Source: Nakazawaea peltata (lineage: Eukaryota; Ascomycota; Pichiomycetes; Alaninales; Pachysolenaceae). Taken from it: DNA of 64,000 nucleotides. Shown piece by piece: positions 17,776 through 25,950 of this stretch. The position numbers and the translations under genes are program-made. The notes under the pieces were generated by a model. That model saw only the letters and a list, made by a program, of their open reading frames with translations. It ran no database searches and was not told where the DNA came from. Numbering within the stretch: the stretch's first letter is position 1; each line of letters starts with the position of its first letter. The DNA lies in assembly GCA_001599355.1 (NCBI GenBank), contig BCGQ01000004.1, positions 627,249-691,248 on the forward strand, written 5' to 3'.

Positions 17776-18576
17776 ATGGACCCTCCTCACATAAGTAACA
17801 CCGAAGACTTGATCTTAGCCCAACTCTCCTATATGCAGGAAACAAAATCAGGTCTTGACGGCAGTAGCAGTGCATTATCCACACTTTTCGAAACACATGA
17901 ACCGATTCACGAAGATTTATCGATATTTGCAAATGATGAGTTTGTATTTCCTGGTGAAGACAAACCATCATCATCTTCAAGAGTTTCACCAAGGACTCCT
18001 CAGATGCCATTTGACTCTTTCACTCTGAATATTGCCGGCGATCCTATACTTGAGAGTTTAACTGCGTTATTATCTTCTAATCAGGATTCCAATCAGATAG
18101 TTCAAGAGGTGGCTGAAGAGTTACTTGAGGGTCTTCCCAAGGTGAACGTACCTGATGGAGTTCGTACAATGTTATCAGAACAAGGATGGACCACTCTTAA
18201 GATTCAACTGTTGGCTGCTTTGATTTATCACCAACAACATGACAAGCTGACTTCGGCAAGAGAGATTGAACAGATATTCCTCGATTTGAAGACATCATAT
18301 CCATTCACCGAATCCCACAACTCTCTCACTTCCCCTTCAAGTTCCTCTGCCGCTTCATCTTCCCAAAGTCCTTCAAATGTACAAGATATTAGAAGAAAAC
18401 GTAGTACAGAAGCTTCTGCTAGATTCAGAATCAAGAAAAGAAAGAAGGAGATGGAGATGGAGAGAGAGTTTCGTCAATTGAATCTCACCTTGAAGAAACT
18501 CAACAAAAGAATTGACCATTTGTCGGCCGAGAATAAGCTTTTAAAAGATTTATTATTGGAAAAGAATCGTAAATAA
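17776..18576 (+). CDS. Met4/Met28/Cys3-type bZIP transcription factor
   Basis: 266-residue bZIP protein. The C-terminal 62 residues (205-266) hold the basic region RRKRSTEASARFRIKKRKKE and a leucine zipper (LNLTLKKLNKRIDHL, AENKLLKDLLLEKN). ASARFRIKKK is characteristic of the sulphur regulators Met28, Met4 and Neurospora CYS3. The N-terminal half is acidic and Ser-rich, fitting an activation region, with a conserved-looking helix around VRTMLSEQGWTTLKIQLLAALIYH that I cannot assign. The promoter carries a Cbf1 E-box and Met31/32-like cores, as expected for a sulphur-metabolism regulator that feeds back on its own gene. Whether it is the Met4 or the Met28 orthologue cannot be settled. It is convergent with NOC4, whose stop is only 19 bp away. 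Confidence 0.8.
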   Translation: MDPPHISNTEDLILAQLSYMQETKSGLDGSSSALSTLFETHEPIHEDLSIFANDEFVFPGEDKPSSSSRVSPRTPQMPFDSFTLNIAGDPILESLTALLSSNQDSNQIVQEVAEELLEGLPKVNVPDGVRTMLSEQGWTTLKIQLLAALIYHQQHDKLTSAREIEQIFLDLKTSYPFTESHNSLTSPSSSSAASSSQSPSNVQDIRRKRSTEASARFRIKKRKKEMEMEREFRQLNLTLKKLNKRIDHLSAENKLLKDLLLEKNRK

Positions 18577-18595
18577 CAAAATACACTAATATTTA

Positions 18596-20248
18596 TTACC
18601 AAGTCCAGCTGTCGATGTAGGAAGTAGACTCATTTGAATCCAGTTTCAGGAATAAAGTGTCGAATTTCTCGAACTCCAATGACAAATCTCCTTTGAATCT
18701 CTTAGTCAATTCACTATTAAGTAAATTTGGATAATTCCAGTCGAGGAAATCTTCCAAATTATAGGAGTATTTGTTGAAAGGTTGAGAAAATATCTTTGCT
18801 AAGGAAGCGACATTTGGATGGAAGTGGTTCATCATAGATGCCAATTCCCATAATGAAGATTCCAAAGCATTGGTCTTAAGAGGATCCAGTTCTGTTACTT
18901 CAAATGGATCGGTATACTCTGTGTATGTAGTGGTGTTGTGGATTAAAATCATACATGTTGGATGTCTCTTCAACAAGTTATAGATGAATGGAATGACAAT
19001 GACAATACCAGAAGGAGGCAGGGTAAGCGATAATCTGGAGAGTCTCTTGATAAAAGAGGCGATCAAATTGGCTGGAAGATGAGTCGAGGCCAAAAAGAGG
19101 TCGAGCATTCTGAAGAATCTCGATTTTTGACCTAAATGCAATAACTTGTTGTTTAAAATCAGGTACAAATTCTCGTAAAATTGAGGATATTCCAAATTGT
19201 AATCTTTCATTAAGGCAAATAACCCATTCAAAGCCAAAATTGAGATGGTGATGCTGTCTTGCAGGTCATTGTTGAAACCTAAATCGTATGACTCGGTAAG
19301 GAAGTCCATCAATTTGGTTGGCTCAGCAAAGAATGGAATAATACGTTTATGCAAAATCAACAAGGTCTGCTTGTTTTGAGAATCAAGTAAATTGAAGTTC
19401 AATACTTCAAGTAATGCTTTTTGGAAATTCTGAAGGAAGGTTGATCTTTTGCTGATTTGCTTTGTAGGTTGGGTGTTGGTGTATAAGGAGTCCAATTCCT
19501 CATTGAAATCGGTGTACATGCTGTTCTTTAATACTATCAAGAAATTAGAGTAAAAAATTTGTTGATCTTCGTCATTCTCAGGAAGAATATTCGGGATCTC
19601 ACTGATGAAATGGAATCTTAAATCCCAATATTTCATTAAGAATTGATCAACAAATTCCACCAACAAAAAGTTGTCGATATTAATACCACCCGACAGTTTT
19701 ATTACTTGCAAATCTCCTAAAGTGACCAATTTCTCGATTAATGACCGATATAATGGTAAGCTAAAGAATGGTTCCTTTGGATTTGGAGAAAGCCATTTAC
19801 TCTCCAGTCTAACTAACTTCAATAATATGTGTAAAATGTCAATTTGGAACGATTGGAATAACTCTGAATCGATCTTCGAATCATTAAGGAACTCCAAAAG
19901 CTGATCTGTATAAGTAGTATATTTGGATTTCAACCATTTAGTGATCTTTATAAGAGACTCATCGGTGATTGATTTCTTAAGAACAATAGATCTATTAGAG
20001 ATCAATTTCTCGAAAATTTTGAATAATCCAACACTCAAGGTTCTTAATTTGACAATTTCATCCTCATTTGAACTGTCCAACTTTGAATATATTCCTAAAA
20101 GGATTGCGATGGAGTTGTACTTCAGGGGGGTCAAATCTGATAAATCAGAGAGGAGTTGGTTGATGGACTGTAAGGATGTTTCGTCAACCTTGGACGATTT
20201 GGTTTTCTTTGAGGTAGTACGAGCCTCAGAAGCCTTTCTTTTAACCAT
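18596..20248 (-). CDS. NOC4: Noc4 ribosome biogenesis factor
   Basis: 550-residue CBF/Mak21-family protein matching S. cerevisiae Noc4 (552). With Nop14 it is needed for 40S subunit maturation and export from the nucleolus. The C-terminal CBF domain (about 370-500) has FFRMLDLFLASTHLP, SFIKRLSRLSLT, IVIVIPFIYNLLKRHP and MILIHN. A basic N-terminus MVKRKASEARTTSKKTK is a likely nuclear signal. The codon at 19019-19021 (CTG, residue 410) lies where Noc4 proteins have alanine before PP. A PAC box next to an RRPE-like tract stands about 100-120 bp upstream. The start is the ATG at 20246-20248. Confidence 0.92.
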   Translation of the reverse strand: MVKRKASEARTTSKKTKSSKVDETSLQSINQLLSDLSDLTPLKYNSIAILLGIYSKLDSSNEDEIVKLRTLSVGLFKIFEKLISNRSIVLKKSITDESLIKITKWLKSKYTTYTDQLLEFLNDSKIDSELFQSFQIDILHILLKLVRLESKWLSPNPKEPFFSLPLYRSLIEKLVTLGDLQVIKLSGGINIDNFLLVEFVDQFLMKYWDLRFHFISEIPNILPENDEDQQIFYSNFLIVLKNSMYTDFNEELDSLYTNTQPTKQISKRSTFLQNFQKALLEVLNFNLLDSQNKQTLLILHKRIIPFFAEPTKLMDFLTESYDLGFNNDLQDSITISILALNGLFALMKDYNLEYPQFYENLYLILNNKLLHLGQKSRFFRMLDLFLASTHLPANLIASFIKRLSRLSLTLPPSGIVIVIPFIYNLLKRHPTCMILIHNTTTYTEYTDPFEVTELDPLKTNALESSLWELASMMNHFHPNVASLAKIFSQPFNKYSYNLEDFLDWNYPNLLNSELTKRFKGDLSLEFEKFDTLFLKLDSNESTSYIDSWTW

Positions 20249-20345
20249 GTCGACAAAATACCTCGTTACCTGTTGTTAAGTGTCTACTCTCAGCTTCACT
20301 CTGTACCTCAGCGCTTAACCCTTAACGCTCTAAAAAATTTTAATA

Positions 20346-20368
20346 TGAAAAAAAATTTTAGCTCATCG
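20346..20368 (-). promoter_or_regulatory. Adjacent PAC and RRPE-like boxes of NOC4
   Basis: On the NOC4 strand CGATGAGCT (20360-20368) matches the PAC consensus GCGATGAGMT except its first base. Directly next to it is AAAATTTTTTTTCA (20346-20359), an RRPE-like tract. The pair marks ribosome-biogenesis genes in budding yeasts. Confidence 0.7.
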
Positions 20369-20859
20369 GTCGTGTACAAAATGAGAATTCTCTTTTAGGG
20401 AAGAAAATTTTTCATATAAAAATCGTTTGGTGAAGAAGATTTTTATTCTTCTTCTTCTCTTTAATGACCTTCCAAGTTTTATACTGATATGATGAAATCT
20501 CGCGTTTTCTTATTACTTGACCCTCTGGTTCTGGTGTTGTGATCTCCTGTTATCTTTTGATGATGGTTGAGGACACGATGCTGTTTATGGATCAGAATTG
20601 TCTTAGTTCCTACGGGGATTGAGGTTGGTGTCTGTGTGGGTAACGACGTTTGGCGCAACCTTTACCTTGTTTACAATTTAATTGTACAAACGTTAGGAGA
20701 GTTTCTGACCCTAATTCTATGGAATGGGAAGTTGATTGGTATAGGTCATTCCATATCAGTTGGTTACTAGGTGATTTTAGTAGCTAGTGATATGTCGTAG
20801 CATTTTATGATTTTTTATTTAGAGAGTTTCTTTGAATTTGCTCATTTTTTATTATTTTC

Positions 20860-21155
20860 TTAGTGAGCTCTCTCTGCTCGTACTTTATTTTCTTAGTAAG
20901 TTCTGCACTTGGGTTTGCTCATTTTTTATCACTTTTCGCCTAAGTTTTCTAGCACTGCCTTAGTAATATGCAGATCGGGCCGAAGTATCAGGCAAACTTT
21001 AGGCCAACTATCATGCTGCCTGACATGATCTCTATTCTTGCTCCCCGGAGTTCCAACTTATTCACTCAATTGCTATAAATCTTACTAAGTCTAATCAACC
21101 GCATAACGGTCATCTTCTGGTTATCTTATGGTCATGTTATACATCACCTTACTAA
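20860..21155. promoter_or_regulatory. Cluster of Yap1/AP-1-like sites
   Basis: TTAGTAA at 20893-20899 and 20960-20966, TTACTAA at 21082-21088 and 21149-21155, and a near match TTAGTGA at 20860-20866. These are the two classic Yap1 recognition words. They lie 630-930 bp upstream of TKL1. Confidence 0.5.
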
Positions 21156-21535
21156 GGCTTTACTTATTATTCATTCAGCTGCACCTAGAACTTTTTTAGC
21201 GGAGCCCTATGAAACTTCATCCCTTGAGATGTTGGTTTCCTGATACGAGAGGTGTCTGCAGTGAAAAATTAATCCTTAAAGTTATACCGAAAAACGCAAA
21301 AGCAGGCCCACGTAGCGAAATAATAAAAAAGAAAGAAGTATTTACTATGCGTGGGGTCAACTCGAGCAACTATACACCGAGGGAAGATATTATGATTTCG
21401 ATGACCTTTGATTGAATCAATAATATTGCCACTCACTTTCAATTGCTCTCGCTATGCTTCTAGAAAATTCATCCCCTCATAGATCATCCCGCTTACCTCT
21501 TCTCAACCCTTCTCATCTCTTCGCACCTCTGATAT

Positions 21536-21698
21536 CCGGAATTCCAAAAAGTCGTGTACACCCAATTATCGTGACCTCTTGATCCGCAACGGACAATAAA
21601 CCTCCTTGAACAGGATTTTTCTCTCTCCTTACTGATGCAGTCTCCGGAATTGAAAGGGGTCAGGTGTGTTGAATTTTTGCGATCGAATCCAATTCCGG
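21536..21698. promoter_or_regulatory. Three CCGGAATT words upstream of TKL1
   Basis: CCGGAATT at 21536-21543 and 21644-21651, and its reverse complement at 21691-21698. The factor is unknown; the CCG/CGG core suggests a zinc-cluster protein. Confidence 0.4.
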
Positions 21699-21787
21699 CA
21701 TTGCAAATATATATAAATATATCCCCTACTACATAGGAGAATTTTATATACATTTCCTAATTCACCATTCGTCAGACTCTTGAGAAA

Positions 21788-23827
21788 ATGACCGATTTAG
21801 ATCAATTAGCTATTAACACTATCAGATTGTTGGCAGTAGACGCCGTTGCTAAGGCCAACTCTGGTCACCCAGGTGCCCCAATGGGTTTGGCCCCAGCCGC
21901 CCACGTTGTCTTCCAACAAATGAACTTCAACCCAAAGAACCCAGACTGGTTGAACCGTGATAGATTCGTTCTTTCTAACGGTCACGCCTGTGCCTTGTTG
22001 TACACCGTCTTGCACTTGTACGGTTACGACTTCTCCATCGATGACTTGAAGTCTTTCAGACAATTGAACTCCAAGACCCCAGGTCACCCAGAGCATGAAT
22101 TGCCAGGTGTCGAAGTTACCACCGGTCCATTGGGTCAAGGTATCTGTAACGCTGTTGGTTTGGCTATGGCTCAAAAGCAAATTGCCGCCACTTACAACAA
22201 GCCAGGTTTCACTCTTTCTGACAACTACACCTACTGTTTCTTCGGTGATGGTTGTATGATGGAAGGTGTTGCTTCCGAAGCTTGTTCCCTTGCTGGTCAC
22301 TTGCAATTGGACAACTTGATTGCCTTCTACGATGACAACCATATCTCCATTGATGGTGACATCAACTGTGCTTTCACCGAGGACGTTACCAAGAGATTGG
22401 AATCCTACGGATGGAACGTCATCTGGGTTAAGGATGGTAACAATGACTTGGCTGGTATGGCTGCTGCCATTGAAGAGGCCAAGAAGACCACCGGTAAGCC
22501 AACCTGTATTAGACTTACCACCACCATTGGTTACGGTTCTTTGGCCGAAGGTACCCACGGTGTTCACGGTGCTCCATTGAAGGCTGACGATATTGCTCAA
22601 TTGAAGTCCAAGTGGGGATTCCCACAAGAATCCTTCTACGTTCCAAAGGAGGTTTACGAATTATACGGTAAGACTGCTCTGAGCGGTGCCGCTAAGGAAC
22701 TGGAATGGAACGCTTTGTTCGAGAAATATCAACAAGAATATCCAAAGGAAGGTGCTGAATTGGCCAGAAGAATCAAGGGTGAATTACCAGCTGGATGGGA
22801 AAAGACCTTGCCAGTTTACACTCCAGCTGACTCTGCTGTTGCTTCCAGAAAGTTGTCCGAGATCGTTTTGAGTAAGATCCAAGACACCGTTCCAGAATTG
22901 GTTGGTGGTTCTGCCGATTTGACTGGTTCTAACTTGACCAGATGGAAGGAGGCTGTTGATTTCCAACCTCCATCTACTGGTTTGGGTGACTACAGTGGTC
23001 GTTACTTCAGATTCGGTGTCAGAGAACACGGTATGGGTGCCATCATGAACGGTATTGCCGCTTATGGTGCTAACTTCAAGGCTTACGGTGGTACTTTCTT
23101 GAACTTTGTTTCTTATGCTGCCGGTGCCGTTAGATTGTCTGCTTTGTCTGGCCACCCAGTCATCTGGGTTGCTACCCACGACTCCATCGGTTTGGGTGAA
23201 GATGGACCAACCCATCAACCTATCGAGACCTTGGCTCACTTCAGAGCTTTGCCAAACTGTATGGTTTGGAGACCAGCCGATGGTAACGAAACCTCTGCTG
23301 CTTACTACAAGGCTTTGACTGCTACCCATACCCCATCTATCATTGCTTTGTCTAGACAAAACTTGCCTCAATTGGAAGGTTCTTCTATTGAGAAGGCTTC
23401 TAAGGGTGGTTACGTCCTTGTCGATGAGCCAAATGCCGATGTTATCATCGTTGCTTCTGGTTCTGAAGTTTCTATTGCTGTTGAATCCTTGCCAGTCTTG
23501 CTGTCTAAGGGTGTCAAGGCCAAGATTGTCTCCTTGCCAGACTTCCACACCTTTGACCAACAATCTAACGAGTACCAATTGAGTGTCTTCCCAGATGGTA
23601 TTCCAATCATGTCCGTCGAGGTCATGTCTACCATGGGTTGGTCTAAGTACTCTCATGAGCAATTCGGTATCAACAGATTCGGTGCTTCCGGTAAGGCTTC
23701 TGATGTTTACAAGTTCTTCGAGTTCACCCCAGAAGGTATTGCCGACAGAGCCGCTAAGGTTGTTGACTTCTACAAGGGTAAGCCACTTATTTCTCCATTG
23801 AACAAGGCTTTTGACTCTATTTGTTAA
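21788..23827 (+). CDS. TKL1: Transketolase
   Basis: 679-residue transketolase of the non-oxidative pentose phosphate pathway; it moves two-carbon units between sugar phosphates using thiamine diphosphate. Visible are NTIRLLAVDAVAKANSGHPG, the GHxxALLY block, HPEHELPGVEVTTGPLGQG, the ThDP motif FGDGCMMEGVASEA, and FRFGVREHGMGAIMNG with the catalytic Glu. Length equals the S. cerevisiae enzyme (680). Codon use is strongly biased (TTG, GGT, GCC, AAG) with only a few CTG codons, as expected for a highly expressed gene. This bias opens long meaningless antisense frames. In a yeast with xylose reductase it would also serve pentose use. A TATA-like run lies about 70-80 bp upstream. Confidence 0.97.
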   Translation: MTDLDQLAINTIRLLAVDAVAKANSGHPGAPMGLAPAAHVVFQQMNFNPKNPDWLNRDRFVLSNGHACALLYTVLHLYGYDFSIDDLKSFRQLNSKTPGHPEHELPGVEVTTGPLGQGICNAVGLAMAQKQIAATYNKPGFTLSDNYTYCFFGDGCMMEGVASEACSLAGHLQLDNLIAFYDDNHISIDGDINCAFTEDVTKRLESYGWNVIWVKDGNNDLAGMAAAIEEAKKTTGKPTCIRLTTTIGYGSLAEGTHGVHGAPLKADDIAQLKSKWGFPQESFYVPKEVYELYGKTALSGAAKELEWNALFEKYQQEYPKEGAELARRIKGELPAGWEKTLPVYTPADSAVASRKLSEIVLSKIQDTVPELVGGSADLTGSNLTRWKEAVDFQPPSTGLGDYSGRYFRFGVREHGMGAIMNGIAAYGANFKAYGGTFLNFVSYAAGAVRLSALSGHPVIWVATHDSIGLGEDGPTHQPIETLAHFRALPNCMVWRPADGNETSAAYYKALTATHTPSIIALSRQNLPQLEGSSIEKASKGGYVLVDEPNADVIIVASGSEVSIAVESLPVLLSKGVKAKIVSLPDFHTFDQQSNEYQLSVFPDGIPIMSVEVMSTMGWSKYSHEQFGINRFGASGKASDVYKFFEFTPEGIADRAAKVVDFYKGKPLISPLNKAFDSIC

Positions 23828-24413
23828 ATTTAATAAAAGATTGGTTAGGAATCTGGCCATTATGAGTGTTAGTGAAGTGTAGTGTAGTGTAATTAAACGA
23901 TCGAAGTATTTCCTCTACAGGTCGTGTAGGGTAAAAATGAAAAGCTTAAAGCCATGACGATCTGCAGGGGCAGATTTTGTGAAATATTGTGTAGAAGGGG
24001 GAAATTGTGGAAATTTGCCTTCGGAGTGCGCGAATGCCCTAAGTTGTGCCCTTATTGCCCTTCACCTTATTTGCCCTTTCATCCCCTAGGTCAGCCTTAG
24101 GGGCTGAACAAAAGCAGTAGAAAAGTACGTGGGACAGTAGGAGGATATAAATTCTATATATAGAATGTAAAGAAGATAGTGGAGAATATGGTGGAGAATA
24201 TAGTCGAGATGTAGTGGAGTAATGAATTCTCTGCAATACGGAAACCGAACAATTCCAACCCTATTTCTCCACCTTTCGGCTACCTCCGGCCCTTGCCCAT
24301 CCTCTACTCTGCCCATTCCCTGCGCATATCCCGCCTTGCCCTCACTTGCCCTCCCTCTACGAAAATTGCTTCAATTTCTGAACACATTTAACTTTTATTA
24401 CTCCCAACTGATC
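23828..24413. other. Intergenic region TKL1 / PTC1
   Basis: 586 bp with no recognisable gene. It has short GTGTAGT repeats just after TKL1 (23873-23892), several TTGCCCTT words (24030-24080), and an ATG at 24222 in frame with PTC1. Confidence 0.5.
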
Positions 24414-25703
24414 ATGTCAACACCAACCAATCCAACTATGACACTGAAGGGATTGAATGATCTGGTCACCCCAGAATCTCCAGTCCAAGAAGGACATGGA
24501 ATCTTGAATAAACTCTTCAGGCGTAGATCATCAGCCAGTTCCAGAAGATCAGACGAATTCTCCAGAGAATCTTTGGGTCAACTTTTAAGTCCTGGCGGAT
24601 CCGGTGGTGGCAACTCCAATTCGGGTCTTAAATCAAGATCAGGTTCAGGGAAATGGAAACATTCGCGCGCAAACAGCTCAAATAACCCTTGTTATCGGTT
24701 GTCCTTCGAAGTGGGCGTGGCTGAAAATAAAAACACCAAATATAGACCCACTATGGAAGATGTGCATACTTACGTGGCTAATTTTGCCGAAAGATTGGAT
24801 TGGGGATATTTCGCCATCTTTGATGGACATGCCGGTAAGCAACTGCTGAGATGGTGTGGGTCAAATTTACATGCCGTGATAGAAAAGAATATATTGAAAA
24901 ATGACAATTTGGATCTTCGGATCCATTTGAACAATTCCTTCATTGAAAGTGATGAATTGATGAGAGAGGAGTGTAGTGGATCATCTGGTTGTACACTGGC
25001 TGTGGCGATTCTTCGTTGGGAAGAATTGGATAGTAATTCGAAACCAAGTTCTGCATCGACACCGGCCCCAACTAATGCTCCATTCGATTTCATCCCTTCC
25101 CCAAATCATCGTAGGGTTTTGTATACGGCCAATGCTGGAGATTCAAGACTTGTTCTTTCGAGAAACGGAAAACTGGTCCGATTATCTTACGATCATAAAG
25201 GTTCTGACCGTATTGAACAAGAAAGAATCGTTAAATCTGGTGGTGTCATCTTAAAGTCTAGAGTTAATGGTATGCTTCTGGTAACCAGATCCTTGGGAGA
25301 TAATTATATGAAGGATTTGGTCATTGGTAATCCTTATACTACACTGACGGAAATTACTCCAGAAGATGAACTCTTAATTATTGCATGTGATGGTTTATGG
25401 GATGTTTGTTCGGATCAACTTGCTATTGATTTGATCAAAGATGTCAAAGATACTACAAAAGCTGCTAAAATTTTGTGTAATTATGCGATTTCTAATATGA
25501 CCACGGACAATGTCACTGTTATGGTGATAAGATTTGACAGCAGTGTTTTTGAGTATCAACGTGGAACTGCTTCTGCCAAAAGAACCGGTGAAGAAGTTCC
25601 AATTGCTACCTCAGATTCGGCTGTTATCTTAACAGATGATGAGTCGCTGCCTGCTGACAAACTTGATGAAAATCTTCTGGATTTGTCTATCAGACATGAA
25701 TAA
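24414..25703 (+). CDS. PTC1: Type 2C protein phosphatase Ptc1
   Basis: 429-residue PP2C matching S. cerevisiae Ptc1 (281), which dephosphorylates Hog1 and other targets and affects organelle inheritance. Family blocks: VGVAENKNTKYRPTMEDVHTYV, FDGHAG (metal-binding Asp), SGCT, ANAGDSRLVLSRNGK, SYDHKGSDRIEQERI, CDGLWDV and TTDNVTVMVI. It is longer than the yeast protein because of a Ser-rich N-terminal extension with RRRSSASSRR (about 30-40), a Pro/Ser insert near 205-225 and an acidic C-terminal tail. Four CTG codons (residues 144, 145, 195, 289) all align with alanine in Ptc1. I use the ATG at 24414 (MSTPTNPTM); an in-frame ATG at 24222 would add 64 residues without family resemblance. Confidence 0.92.
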   Translation: MSTPTNPTMTLKGLNDLVTPESPVQEGHGILNKLFRRRSSASSRRSDEFSRESLGQLLSPGGSGGGNSNSGLKSRSGSGKWKHSRANSSNNPCYRLSFEVGVAENKNTKYRPTMEDVHTYVANFAERLDWGYFAIFDGHAGKQLLRWCGSNLHAVIEKNILKNDNLDLRIHLNNSFIESDELMREECSGSSGCTLAVAILRWEELDSNSKPSSASTPAPTNAPFDFIPSPNHRRVLYTANAGDSRLVLSRNGKLVRLSYDHKGSDRIEQERIVKSGGVILKSRVNGMLLVTRSLGDNYMKDLVIGNPYTTLTEITPEDELLIIACDGLWDVCSDQLAIDLIKDVKDTTKAAKILCNYAISNMTTDNVTVMVIRFDSSVFEYQRGTASAKRTGEEVPIATSDSAVILTDDESLPADKLDENLLDLSIRHE

Positions 25704-25950
25704 ATGATTAATGGAATTGATAAATGTAGGTTTAATGTTTCTCCACTGTTGTCCATCAACGTCATCCCTCCAACCTCCCCCATCTCATCTCATCCCACTC
25801 GATTTCCTAATCCGGTAATATCGCCTTCTCGAAATTTCCTAAACAGGAATCTAAAAATTTTTACCTCTATAAAAAATTTTTCACTATACAAGAGATGATC
25901 TCTGAAGGTTGAGAAAGAGGTTGGTTCATTGGGATAATTATTTAGACAAG
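25704..25950 (+). promoter_or_regulatory. DRS1 promoter
   Basis: 247 bp with two Mcm1-like boxes (25803-25818, TTTCC-TAATCC-GGTAA; 25835-25850, TTTCC-TAAACA-GGAAT) and an exact RRPE (25873-25883). Confidence 0.5.
25873..25883 (-). promoter_or_regulatory. RRPE box upstream of DRS1
   Basis: AAAATTTTTCA, the exact reverse complement of TGAAAAATTTT, 68-78 bp before the ATG. DRS1 is a ribosome-biogenesis gene, so the site is apt. Confidence 0.6.

Larger units (their letters stand above)
20249..21787. promoter_or_regulatory. 1.5-kb intergenic region NOC4 / TKL1
   Basis: No gene found. From left to right: RRPE/PAC for NOC4 (20346-20368), an AT-rich stretch, a cluster of Yap1-type TTAGTAA/TTACTAA words (20860-21155), three CCGGAATT words (21536-21698), and a TATA-like run TATATATAAATATA (21706-21721) before TKL1. 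The longest open frames (67-86 codons) look random. Confidence 0.6.

Noticed and set aside
21806-23860. Long antisense frames (273 and 358 codons) opposite TKL1
   Set aside because: They arise from the strong codon bias of TKL1; composition (Trp/Val/Gln-rich) is not protein-like.
24222-24413. Upstream in-frame ATG for PTC1
   Set aside because: The 64 added residues show no family resemblance, and the downstream ATG gives a Ptc1-like start.
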